Virus record (IMG/VR): IMGVR_UViG_3300042197_002668
Coordinates: 1 to 28,814 of that record
Source of the DNA: a virus
Length of the DNA stretch: 28,814 bases
Strand: one strand, 5' to 3'
Shown piece by piece: positions 14,621-21,637 of the stretch (within the stretch, counting starts at the first letter, position 1; the number at the start of each line of letters is the position of its first letter). The position numbers and the translations under genes are program-made. A model generated the notes under the pieces. That model saw only the letters and a program-made list of their open reading frames with translations, made no database searches and was not told the DNA's origin.

Positions 14621-15574
14621 TCAGGTGGCGTTGGAGCGGATCAAGAACTGCGCGAACAGGCTGGCGTCCAGCTTGCCGACACCGACGAAGGCGTTGGCGT
14701 CAACGCGCTTGGTGGCCGACTGACCGTCGGTCTTGCGCGTGACCACGATGCCCCACTCCGGGACAAGGATCGGGTTCGCGTCCGACAGGTCGCCCATCTG
14801 CGCCGTGCTGCCGACCGCGTAGGCGATCGCGCCGGGCTGGTACGCGAAGCCGTAGTAGTCGCCGCCCGAGAGGCTGACGTCTTGGCTGGCGTAGATGTCG
14901 ATCCCGAGGAAGGTGAAGCGGAAACCCGCCTCGGCCTGCATGCGCTGGTAAAGCTCAAAGCTCTCCGGGTACTGCAAGGCGGTTTCGCTGCGGATCGAGC
15001 TGCGGAGGTGCGCAACCTGAACGGGGTGGAGGACGGCAACGGCTCGGCCGTCGAAGCCTGCGGTCTCCTCAAAGTCGGCGCGCAGAGCGATCCAGTCGTT
15101 CACGTCCAGCGTGGCCGCAGGGTCCGCGCTGTTGGTGGCGAAGGTCGCGCCCGTCGTGCAGAGCAGCGAGCGGAGGGTGGCCAAGTAGCTGTCGACCATG
15201 TAGCCCGCGAGGTCGTCAACCTTGAGCATGGCGTCGTCTTGGATCGCGTGCTGGAAGGACTCCGAGAACGCGAGGCCCTGACGGCCGATCGTGATGTCGT
15301 CAACGCCGACGGTCACGGGGGAAGCGGCAATCGCCTGCGTCTCAGACGCGAGCGAAGCCATGGCCTTGCTCCAGCCGTAGCCGGTGGCGCGGCGGGTGCG
15401 GATCGTGTCCGAGCCCGAACCGGCAACGTCGCCAACGGAGGCGATCAGACCGCCGGCGGCAACGTCGAAACGCTCCGCGAGCTGCTGACGGATCAAGCCG
15501 GGGAGGTACTGGAAGGAACGGCCGATCGACGACTCTGCGTCAGCGGCCAAAAGCGGGGAGTTGAGAACGGCCAC
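14621..15574 (-). CDS. Major capsid protein (HK97-fold type), 317 aa, GTG start
   Basis: Length and composition fit a coat protein, as does the order portal, scaffold, capsid. It begins MAVLNSPLLAADAESSIG, has a long central helix region (SFQHAIQDDAMLKVDDLAGYMVDSYLATLRSLL, about 105-140), a segment AVLHPVQVAHLRSSI (about 185-200), then beta segments typical of the P domain such as IDIYASQDV and LVPEWGIVVTRKT. The start is GTG at 15574 with GGAGG 5 bases upstream. No cleaved N-terminal propeptide is evident, and a separate scaffold gene lies just upstream. Confidence 0.85.
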   Translation of the reverse strand: MAVLNSPLLAADAESSIGRSFQYLPGLIRQQLAERFDVAAGGLIASVGDVAGSGSDTIRTRRATGYGWSKAMASLASETQAIAASPVTVGVDDITIGRQGLAFSESFQHAIQDDAMLKVDDLAGYMVDSYLATLRSLLCTTGATFATNSADPAATLDVNDWIALRADFEETAGFDGRAVAVLHPVQVAHLRSSIRSETALQYPESFELYQRMQAEAGFRFTFLGIDIYASQDVSLSGGDYYGFAYQPGAIAYAVGSTAQMGDLSDANPILVPEWGIVVTRKTDGQSATKRVDANAFVGVGKLDASLFAQFLIRSNAT

Positions 15575-15648
15575 GGTGGCCTCCGGATAGTGCGGGGGTT
15601 GCGGTCGCGCGTCCCGGTCTTGCGCCGCCGGTAGGCTGTGTGCGCGGC

Positions 15649-15664
15649 TGGCGCGTGTGCGCCA
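15649..15664 (-). other. Perfect 6-bp hairpin in the capsid mRNA leader
   Basis: TGGCGC and GCGCCA flank a 4-base loop. It lies 8-23 bases downstream of the possible -10 box at 15672-15677, so it would sit near the 5' end of a capsid transcript, where it could protect the message. There is no T-tract, so it is not a terminator. Confidence 0.5.
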
Positions 15665-15671
15665 TGGGGCG

Positions 15672-15701
15672 AGCCTAAACCCGCCGATCGCCGCGCGTCA
15701 A
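15672..15701 (-). promoter_or_regulatory. Possible promoter for the major capsid gene
   Basis: On the minus strand, directly after the scaffold stop, TTGACG (15701-15696) is followed after 18 bases by TAGGCT (15677-15672). The -35 box is good and the -10 box is of the GC-tolerant kind. It lies in the 128-base gap ahead of the capsid gene, the longest gap inside the late operon. The assignment is by pattern only. Confidence 0.45.
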
Positions 15702-15702
15702 G

Positions 15703-16281
15703 TCAGCCCGCAGAGTTGGCCCGCAAGAAGTCCCCGGCCTCTTTGACTTGCCCCGAGGACAATAGCCGGGCGTGCTCCCTCAAGACCTCGTTTGGCGAGA
15801 GCCTACGGGCCGCTGCGGGCTCTGCCACGGGGCCGCGCGACGTAGAGGGGACCGCCGCCGCCGGACGCGCCACAGGGGCAACGGGGGCCGTCTGCGGAGC
15901 AGACCCGCCGAACCACGGGGACAGGGTGGCGTCTTCGCGCGCGGTGGCCAGCCAATCGCCAAACGCGGGCGCGTCTTCGGTCCCTGCCGTCTCTGCCGCG
16001 TAGAGGACTTCAAGACGCCGCCGAACCGCCGCGTCCGTGACGCCGTTGGACGTGAAGAGCTCCGCGCGTTCGTTCGTCAAGCGGATCGTCTCCAGCTCCT
16101 TGCGGAGCGTCTCACGCTCCGAGCTGACCGCATCGAAGTCAACAGCCTTGCCCTTCCACGTCTTGACTTCGTCACGGAGGATCGCGATCTCCGCGTCCTT
16201 CGCGGCCTTGATCTCCTTGACCCGCTCCGAGACGATCCGGTTGACTTCGTCCTGTGAGAACGCCTTGGCCTCTTCGCTCAT
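15703..16281 (-). CDS. Capsid scaffolding protein, 192 aa
   Basis: Highly charged coiled-coil protein (residues about 5-75, EAKAFSQDEVNRIVSERVKE onward, with repeating E, K, R) followed by a proline/alanine-rich linker (about 130-160) and a C-terminal helix (NEVLREHARLLSSG). This layout and its position directly before the major capsid gene are typical of scaffolds that direct prohead assembly and leave before packaging. GGGGG precedes the ATG by 4 bases. Confidence 0.82.
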   Translation of the reverse strand: MSEEAKAFSQDEVNRIVSERVKEIKAAKDAEIAILRDEVKTWKGKAVDFDAVSSERETLRKELETIRLTNERAELFTSNGVTDAAVRRRLEVLYAAETAGTEDAPAFGDWLATAREDATLSPWFGGSAPQTAPVAPVARPAAAVPSTSRGPVAEPAAARRLSPNEVLREHARLLSSGQVKEAGDFLRANSAG

Positions 16282-16296
16282 TCAACCCCCAATGGT

Positions 16297-16767
16297 TCAG
16301 ATTTTGTACTTGTCGAGAATGGCCCGCGCCCACGCGCGCCCTTCGTCGCCACCCCAACCGAGCCACGCTTGGTAGCCCTTGGAGTCCACGCCCCACCCGG
16401 AGCCCTGCTTGTCGACCTCGTGGCGGTCGAAGTATGCGACCATGCGGGACACGACGTCAAACGAGACCGGCCGACCGTTGGCAAGGTCACGCGCTCGAGC
16501 AAGCCCGGTGGGCGTCATGGCGCGTTGCGACGGGGGGAGCTCGCCCCGGATCTCTAGCGCGCGACGTGCGTTGCGACGGACCGCCAGCGGGGGACGGAAG
16601 GTGAGGTTCGCGGTCTGCGCTGCCGTAGCCGCGCGGCCCTGCGCTTCGGCCTTCTCCCGGGCTTCGTCTTCGCTGGCGCGGTTGCCGGGCTCAAACGTGT
16701 AAACCTTGCCCTCACGGCCCCAACGGTAGCCGTCTTCGCCGTCCACGTTGACACGTTGAACCGGCAT
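16297..16767 (-). CDS. Conserved phage structural-module protein, 156 aa, function unknown
   Basis: The N-terminus is a short beta motif (RVNVDGEDGYRWGREGKVYTF). The rest has the pattern RRNARRALEIRGELPP, LARARDLANGRPVS, VVSRMVAYFDRHEVDK and WLGWGGDEGRAWARAIL, which I recall from proteins near portal or head-protease genes in other phages, where its function is not established. It lies between portal and scaffold with a 1-base gap after the portal stop. I see no protease motif. The first 37 codons of the longer open frame lie within the portal gene, and the ATG at 16767 is preferred. Confidence 0.7.
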   Translation of the reverse strand: MPVQRVNVDGEDGYRWGREGKVYTFEPGNRASEDEAREKAEAQGRAATAAQTANLTFRPPLAVRRNARRALEIRGELPPSQRAMTPTGLARARDLANGRPVSFDVVSRMVAYFDRHEVDKQGSGWGVDSKGYQAWLGWGGDEGRAWARAILDKYKI

Positions 16768-16768
16768 A

Positions 16769-18661
16769 TCAAACCCCGCCGGTTTCGGGCGGGGCGGTAG
16801 AGCCCTCCACGACGTCCGCGAACAACGCGGCGATCTGATCCTCCGGAACCATCGGCAACGCGATCCGAACTGCCGCAAAGCCCGCCGACTTCGGGAGCTC
16901 GCCCTTGGCGACGGCCGAGACAGTAGCCACGAGGAACTCCGCTTGCGCGCCGTTCAAGGCAACCTCCACGGCTGCGGACGCTGCGACGTCTTCCACGGGC
17001 GGGGGTGCCGATTGAGCTTCCATGGCTGCGGCGTCTTCCGGCTCTTCGCCCTCTGCGAGCTCCACGGCTGCGGACTCCATGCCTTCGTGCTCCGGGCCTT
17101 CTTCGCTGTCGTCTTCCATGTGATAGGCCTCAGACGGTACGCCCTCAAGCAGAGCTTGGACTTCGGCCAGCTCCGAGCGCAGCGGCCCGGCTTGCTCAAG
17201 GATTGCGTCAAGCCGAAGAACCGCTGCCTCCACCGAGGGTGCTGCAAGCCCGGCCTCACGCTGGATGCGGGCCAGCTCAAGCAGGGCCTCTTCGCGACTC
17301 ATGCCCGGGTTGCGCGCCATCATGACGTCCGAGGAAGACGCGAAGCCGTTCTTAAGGCTCCACTCTTGATCTTCCCGCTCCGCGCGCTCTTCGTCGGGGG
17401 ACTTGCCGACCTCGTGGTAAACGATGCCAACGCCCGCCGGGTCAAGGCCCGCAAGGTACGCCGCGTGGCGCACGGTGCGGAGATCGGCCTTGCGGCAGAG
17501 AGGCCCGCGCCGCCGCTGCTCTTCGCGCTTGGTCTCGTTGGTGAGGTGGATCGCAACGCCGCTCATGGGGTTGGCCCCGGCCCGCACGGCGTCCGTTGGG
17601 GTGATCCCCATGTCGGCCGCGAGCTGCGAGCTGTACGCCATGGCGTAGGCCTGCAGGGCCGGTAGGGTGTCGACCTCCCCGATCTCCGTGACGGACGGCT
17701 GGACGCCCGATTCCAAGGGGACGTGGTAGACAAGATCCCCCGGCTCCGCGTCAAGGCTCATGGTCTGCATGCCGTCGTCTGTCCCACGCACGGTAGACCC
17801 GATCGGCTTGGCGTTGAACACAAGCGCAACCTTGCCGGTAGCGTTGAGGGCTGCGCGGTTGCATGCCGAGAAGAGCATCATTGCTTGTAGGGTGCCGCGC
17901 GCCACGCTTCGGCCGCGCTGCCAGTTCCACAGATCCCCAACGTCCCACGAGCGGTGGATGGACCACGGCAGGAACGGGGAACCGTTCAGCCGCCGCCACG
18001 GGTAGGTGTCCCCCTCGAGGGCGTCCGAACCCGTGGCCTCAAACGTGACGTCACGGCCGAGCTTGCCCGAGCCTTCGGCAAGGTAGACGCCCCACGAGGG
18101 GAAGGCCGGATCGCTGACGTCCCAAACGTCCCACGTGTAGACCGCCTCTTGGTTGATCCGCCGGATGCGAAGCCGCCGCATGACCACGGGCTCTGTCGGA
18201 TCGTCTTGGTGGGCCGTGGCCCAAAGCCGGTGGGACGGCACGACGGAGAACGAGACAAGATCGTCGGCTTCTTCCCCTTCCCCGCTCCCCGGCTCCACGA
18301 GGACGGCGCAAGAACCGCACGTGTAGGTGAGGTACTCCGCGTGCTGTTGCTTCGGCCATAGGTCGTCGCACAGCTCCGCAAGCGGGGCCGCTGACAGGCC
18401 AACAAGGGTGGGCGCGCGGCCGTAATGTCCGGGCGTGCTGACGGCATGGCCGATCGCCGCAAGGGCGTTGCGGGCCGTGTCGGGAGGGCCCCAACGCGCA
18501 AGCCGGTCCCGGCTGACGTATTGCTGAAAGTAGTCCTCAGAGATCGCGTCCACGTCCTCCATCGCGATCAAGTAGCGGACCTCTTGGACGCGCACGCGCT
18601 CCCGTTCGTAGTCCGGGAACATCTCGATCGCTGGCGTGAGGTTGACGTTTGCGCCGCTCAT
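16769..18661 (-). CDS. Portal protein, 630 aa
   Basis: Large protein directly downstream of the large terminase. Residues 1-500 have the mixed helix/strand pattern and tryptophan-rich loops of a portal (YLIAMEDVDAISEDYF; SWDVGDLWNWQRGRS; LAADMGITPTDAV). The C-terminal tail holds an acidic low-complexity linker (about 515-565) and a small helical domain starting ALNGAQAEFLVATV, then VAKGELPKSAG; an LNGAQ domain of this kind ends many portals of this class. The dodecameric portal would be the DNA channel and the terminase docking site. The ATG overlaps the terminase stop (ATGA). Confidence 0.88.
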   Translation of the reverse strand: MSGANVNLTPAIEMFPDYERERVRVQEVRYLIAMEDVDAISEDYFQQYVSRDRLARWGPPDTARNALAAIGHAVSTPGHYGRAPTLVGLSAAPLAELCDDLWPKQQHAEYLTYTCGSCAVLVEPGSGEGEEADDLVSFSVVPSHRLWATAHQDDPTEPVVMRRLRIRRINQEAVYTWDVWDVSDPAFPSWGVYLAEGSGKLGRDVTFEATGSDALEGDTYPWRRLNGSPFLPWSIHRSWDVGDLWNWQRGRSVARGTLQAMMLFSACNRAALNATGKVALVFNAKPIGSTVRGTDDGMQTMSLDAEPGDLVYHVPLESGVQPSVTEIGEVDTLPALQAYAMAYSSQLAADMGITPTDAVRAGANPMSGVAIHLTNETKREEQRRRGPLCRKADLRTVRHAAYLAGLDPAGVGIVYHEVGKSPDEERAEREDQEWSLKNGFASSSDVMMARNPGMSREEALLELARIQREAGLAAPSVEAAVLRLDAILEQAGPLRSELAEVQALLEGVPSEAYHMEDDSEEGPEHEGMESAAVELAEGEEPEDAAAMEAQSAPPPVEDVAASAAVEVALNGAQAEFLVATVSAVAKGELPKSAGFAAVRIALPMVPEDQIAALFADVVEGSTAPPETGGV

Positions 18662-20097
18662 TTCCTGCCCCCGGATGCGCCGTAGCTGGCGCGGATGGAG
18701 AAGCCGATCCGTCTCTGCGTTCCCTTCTCCAACGCATAGCGCGCGGCGTCAAGGACGTCCTTGTGGGGGTCTCGACTGTCCCCCTTGAACCGCCTAACCG
18801 CCTCCACGAGAGCGTTGCAACGCGGGTGGATAACGGCGCGCCCCTCCGCAAACGCGGCGTTGAGAAGCCCCAGCCCGTACCACACCGAGCCCGAGCCCTT
18901 GACGGGGGTATGGATCACCCGGGCCCGCTTGTCGTTGGAGCTGATCCCCGCTTGATACCACAGCTGCGCGCGGAGGATCGCGTTGCTCTTGGACTTCATG
19001 TGCCGCCCGTCGCCCGTGTCGCGGTCCCCGATCCATTCGTCCACGTGTTCGTATTTGAGGCCCACGCTGGCAAGCATGTCAAGGATCGCCTTGGCGTCAA
19101 TCTCCGGGGATGACACCTCCTGCCCTCCGGCTTCGGCGATGAACCAGTAACGCGGGGAGTCGGTGGTTCCGCCGGACACGGCAAGCAGGACCGCCCATTG
19201 CTTCCCGATGACGATCCCGTGGTCGATCCCCACCACGATCTGACAGTCCGCCGGGAGGTCGCGAAGCTCGAACGGTTGCGTAGCGTTGTCAGTGAAGGCG
19301 GTAAGGTAGCGATCCTTGACGACGGGTTCCCACGCTGCCTTGACCCGCATGGGAACTTCCACTTCGGGCCACGCCTTGATCGCCGTCTCGATCCGCTCTG
19401 CCGTGAGGAACGGCCGCGCGTAGCCCTCAGGCCATGCGTTCTCCGGCGTCATGGCCGCGTAATGCTCCGAGAAGACGCCGCCGTCTACAAGCTCCCGGAG
19501 CCAACCTTGATCGGGCATGTTGAGGGTGGGCGTGAAGGCGATCGTGAAGGTGCCGTTGTGGCGGAGCAAACGCGGTTGGAGCTCGCCGTAAGCCCGGGCC
19601 GGTGACGGTTCGTCGCAGTAGACCGCGTGGATGGTCGCCCCTGCCAAGGTCTGCGGGTCTTGCCGGTAGGTGCGGAGAGAGATCACCGAACCCGCGCCCG
19701 GGCCCTTGACGAACCGGATCGCGGGGATCTTCGCGCCGCGGACTCCTTCCCCCTGGACGAAGTAGATCTTCGGGTCAATCTCGTGCTTGGGTAGAATGTC
19801 CCACAGCTTCTCAAGGATCGCCCCGGGTTGGGCCATCTGTTCCAAGGACTCCGAGACAAGCATGACGTTGATCGGGCCAGCGTGGCGCCGGGGCCGGTAG
19901 GGGTTGGTGCCCCGGATCTCGTGGAGAAGGTCCGCAACGAGGACCGTCGTCTTCCCCACTTGGTTAGCCGCGCGGATCAAGCGGCACGTTGAGCCGTCCG
20001 CAAGAACGCCACGCTGCCACGGGGACCACGACGCCCACGCAAGCGGGTCGCGCTCCACAAGCCCGGCCACCTTGGCCCACGCTCCGATCCCCGCCAT
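18658..20097 (-). CDS. terL: Terminase large subunit, 479 aa
   Basis: Packaging motor with ATPase and nuclease domains. Visible motifs are a Walker A variant ANQVGKT (44-50), Walker B IHAVYCDEP (156-164), a coupling motif near TIAFTPT (185-191), and nuclease acidic residues Asp292 (VVGIDHG), Asp358/Asp360 (WIGDRD) and Asp450 (DVLDAARYAL). The length is normal. I chose ATG 20097; a TTG at 20103 overlapping the previous stop is the alternative and would add two residues. The gene follows the small terminase and overlaps the portal start by 4 bases. Confidence 0.93.
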   Translation of the reverse strand: MAGIGAWAKVAGLVERDPLAWASWSPWQRGVLADGSTCRLIRAANQVGKTTVLVADLLHEIRGTNPYRPRRHAGPINVMLVSESLEQMAQPGAILEKLWDILPKHEIDPKIYFVQGEGVRGAKIPAIRFVKGPGAGSVISLRTYRQDPQTLAGATIHAVYCDEPSPARAYGELQPRLLRHNGTFTIAFTPTLNMPDQGWLRELVDGGVFSEHYAAMTPENAWPEGYARPFLTAERIETAIKAWPEVEVPMRVKAAWEPVVKDRYLTAFTDNATQPFELRDLPADCQIVVGIDHGIVIGKQWAVLLAVSGGTTDSPRYWFIAEAGGQEVSSPEIDAKAILDMLASVGLKYEHVDEWIGDRDTGDGRHMKSKSNAILRAQLWYQAGISSNDKRARVIHTPVKGSGSVWYGLGLLNAAFAEGRAVIHPRCNALVEAVRRFKGDSRDPHKDVLDAARYALEKGTQRRIGFSIRASYGASGGRK

Positions 20098-20099
20098 GG

Positions 20100-20609
20100 T
20101 CAAGCGACAATCCCACGCTTGCGGAGGACGGCCACCACGTCAGCCGCCAGCGCCGCCGGGAGGGCATGCGCCGCCGTCACGAGCTGTTCCCGGATCTCTT
20201 CGGGCGTCATGCCGCGTTCGTCGCGTGCGCGCTCGAGGGCCGCGCGGAGGTCACGCCACACCTCGTCCTGCATGCGGAGCAGCGCCACGCGCCCCGAGTC
20301 CGAAGCGGCGTTGGGGAGCTCCGCTTGGGTCTGCCCCCAGCGAAAGACCCAGTAGTCTAGCTCCGTTGCCGTCAGCGGATCGAAGGTGCGCCCCTCCGCG
20401 TCGTCCACCTTGGGCGGTGGGGGAAGCATGACGAGATCCCCAACGCCCTTTGCGGCCTTGCGCTGCGCTTCGCCCCACCAGCGGGACAGGGTGGAGGCGT
20501 GGACGCCGAGCTGACGGGACAGGCGTTGGAAGTTGGGCTGCGCGTCGGTGCCCTCCACGCTGGCGCGCATGACGTCCAACGCTTCGGCCTTCTCTTGGCG
20601 GTTGATCAT
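20100..20609 (-). CDS. terS: Terminase small subunit, 169 aa
   Basis: The N-terminal helix-turn-helix (about residues 27-46, FQRLSRQLGVHASTLSRWW) is followed by a helical oligomerisation region (ELPNAASDSGRVALLRMQDE and VWRDLRAALERARDERG) and a C-terminal helix that may contact the large subunit. It lies immediately before the large terminase. The ATG overlaps the stop of the RuvC-like gene (ATGA), with GGGGG upstream; the much longer open frame upstream is a shadow of that gene. It would recognise the packaging site, possibly the repeat-rich DNA about 100-190 bases upstream. Confidence 0.82.
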   Translation of the reverse strand: MINRQEKAEALDVMRASVEGTDAQPNFQRLSRQLGVHASTLSRWWGEAQRKAAKGVGDLVMLPPPPKVDDAEGRTFDPLTATELDYWVFRWGQTQAELPNAASDSGRVALLRMQDEVWRDLRAALERARDERGMTPEEIREQLVTAAHALPAALAADVVAVLRKRGIVA

Positions 20610-21412
20610 TCGTCCCCCTTTGCATGCTTGCATGGTTGGTTGCCGGGCTCGAGGTCTGCAAACGACGGTCGTAGCGCGCGCAAAACGCGAGAGGCGGGGA
20701 CCCCCGCCCCCCCTGCGCCCTCGGATACACCCCTTTGGACGCCTATTTCGGCCATTTCGGCCACTTTCGGCCCCTTCGCGTTGCGCTTCGTTGCGTTTCG
20801 GGTTGCATCCTTGCCGCCCTCGTTGGACTTCTCGTTGGACGCAGCCCATACCGCCAGCCCAAGGGCTTCGGCCGCATGATCGGGCGCGTTGCGAACCGCC
20901 GCCGGGAGCGTCAGCCCGTGCGGTTGCCATGCCTCCAGCGGGACGCCCGGTGAACGGTCCCCGCGCAACCAGTCCAACGCCACCCGCTTCGCCCGCTCCC
21001 GCTCGAGGGCCACGGGCCGCCCGAAGTAGACTGCCCGCCACGTCGACACGTCCGGCCGCTGTACCGCCACGCCTTGAGCCTCGAGCACGCCAACCGCCAC
21101 GCCAGCCGCCGTTGCCAACGCTACGGGCGCGGGACGGCCCCTGTAAGGCCGCACGGCTTCACACGCCGCCACGGTAGCCTCCACGCCCCGCAGCGACGCC
21201 ACAAGGGCCATTGCGAGCGTTCCGTGGCGCGTCACCCGGTACGCCTCCCCGTCCGCCTCGTGGAGCTCCACACAAGCCGCTAGGGCCCTCCACCACGCCA
21301 GCCGAACCGTACCTGCCATGAGATCCACGACGGCCAGCCCGCCAGCCCGTGAACCCGGGTCCACGCCCACCGCTGTTCCACGTGTTCCTCGTCTGTTCCA
21401 CGTCTGTTCCAC
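20606..21412 (-). CDS. RuvC-like Holliday junction resolvase, 268 aa
   Basis: RNase H-fold nuclease with the RuvC signature: VGVDPGSRAGGLAVVD with Asp18, a second acidic residue in VAACEAVRP (Glu85), and APDHAAEALGLAVWA with Asp178 and Glu182. Such enzymes resolve branched DNA before packaging. Residues about 191-268 are a low-complexity tail (ATRNATKRNAKGPK, EGAGGAGVP) that is not part of the fold. I chose GTG 21412 because GGGAG lies 6 bases upstream; GTG 21454 is also open but would translate the 9-bp repeats (as MEHVEQ). A still later GTG just before VDPG is possible. It is the first gene of the late operon. Confidence 0.8.
   Translation of the reverse strand: MEQTWNRRGTRGTAVGVDPGSRAGGLAVVDLMAGTVRLAWWRALAACVELHEADGEAYRVTRHGTLAMALVASLRGVEATVAACEAVRPYRGRPAPVALATAAGVAVGVLEAQGVAVQRPDVSTWRAVYFGRPVALERERAKRVALDWLRGDRSPGVPLEAWQPHGLTLPAAVRNAPDHAAEALGLAVWAASNEKSNEGGKDATRNATKRNAKGPKVAEMAEIGVQRGVSEGAGGAGVPASRVLRALRPSFADLEPGNQPCKHAKGDE
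20701..20720 (-). other. Predicted G-quadruplex motif
   Basis: The minus strand reads GGG CGCA GGGGGGG C GGGGG, which satisfies four runs of three or more G with loops of 1 to 7 bases. It lies in the coding strand of the low-complexity tail of the RuvC-like gene, about 90 bases before the small terminase start. Confidence 0.55.
20745..20800. repeat. Short tandem repeats of about 10 bp (TTTCGGCC and TTGCGYTTCG)
   Basis: TTTCGGCC occurs three times at 9-11 base spacing (20746-20774), then TTGCGCTTCG and TTGCGTTTCG stand in tandem (20781-20800). They lie inside the non-conserved tail of the RuvC-like gene, upstream of the small terminase. The period is close to one helical turn, as expected for a protein-binding array such as a packaging site. 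Confidence 0.6.
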
Positions 21413-21455
21413 GTCGATCTCCCTGCCCGTTACAGGCTGTTCCACGTGTTCCACG
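21374..21455. repeat. Left cluster of 9-bp iterons, TGTTCCACG x6
   Basis: Units start at 21374, 21383 (one mismatch, TGTTCCTCG), 21394, 21405, 21438 and 21447, all in the plus orientation. Start-to-start distances are 9, 11, 11, 33 and 9, so most units lie close to one helical turn or a multiple of it. Each unit is half of the bacterial parS palindrome (TGTTCCAC/GTGGAACA), but no full palindrome occurs. The cluster overlaps the first codons and leader of the RuvC-like gene. Confidence 0.85.
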
Positions 21456-21482
21456 TCCTTCTAGAAGATCATCATCTACAGG

Positions 21483-21515
21483 ACACACACACACACACGC
21501 ACACACGCGCACATG
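21483..21515. repeat. Alternating purine-pyrimidine tract, mostly (AC)n
   Basis: Strict purine-pyrimidine alternation over 33 bases: eight AC units, then a mix of GC, AC and AT steps. It lies at the centre between the two iteron clusters. Such tracts can adopt Z-DNA under negative supercoiling. A G-rich and T-rich stretch (21515-21540) follows. Confidence 0.85.
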
Positions 21516-21544
21516 GGGTCTGGGGGGTGTTTTTAGCCCCGAGA

Positions 21545-21626
21545 CGTGGAACACGTGGAACGCCCTGTAGCCGCCTAGTAGATCGGCCTGTTCCGCGTCG
21601 GTGGAACACGTGCCACACGTGGAACG
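21545..21626. repeat. Right cluster of 9-bp iterons, mostly inverted (CGTGGAACA/G)
   Basis: Units are CGTGGAACA (21545-21553), CGTGGAACG (21554-21562), one direct TGTTCCGCG (21589-21597), then three contiguous 9-mers, GGTGGAACA, CGTGCCACA and CGTGGAACG (21600-21626). With the left cluster it forms an inverted repeat: 21438-21457 pairs with 21543-21562 at 19 of 20 positions. Confidence 0.82.
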
Positions 21627-21637
21627 CCCCGCCGCCC

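Larger units (their letters stand above)
21413..21637. other. Non-coding control region between VirE-type and RuvC-like genes; origin or late switch candidate
   Basis: This 225-base gap, the longest in the genome, has no gene. It holds most of the iterons, the alternating tract, a short AT-richer patch (around 21461-21480) and a GGGG...CCCC pair around 21530-21540 that is too weak to call a terminator. No convincing promoter is visible for the late operon, although one must lie here or just upstream. Confidence 0.6.

Noticed and set aside
20606-21041. Extended small terminase starting upstream of 20609
   Set aside because: The added N-terminus is Gly/Arg-rich antisense-like sequence that overlaps the RuvC-like gene; ATG 20609 has a ribosome binding site and an ATGA overlap.
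21515-21540. Terminator of the replication operon (GGGG...CCCC with T or A run)
   Set aside because: The stem is only four base pairs, and the run of T or A lies in the loop, not after the stem.
21374-21626. Complete bacterial parS site or a ParABS partition locus (plasmid-prophage)
   Set aside because: Only half-sites occur, none joined into TGTTCCACGTGGAACA, and no ParA or ParB gene is encoded.
21374-21626. CRISPR array
   Set aside because: Units are 9 bp and mostly contiguous, some are inverted, and there are no spacers of even length or cas operon; the Cas4-like nuclease is paired with a RecT-like gene instead.
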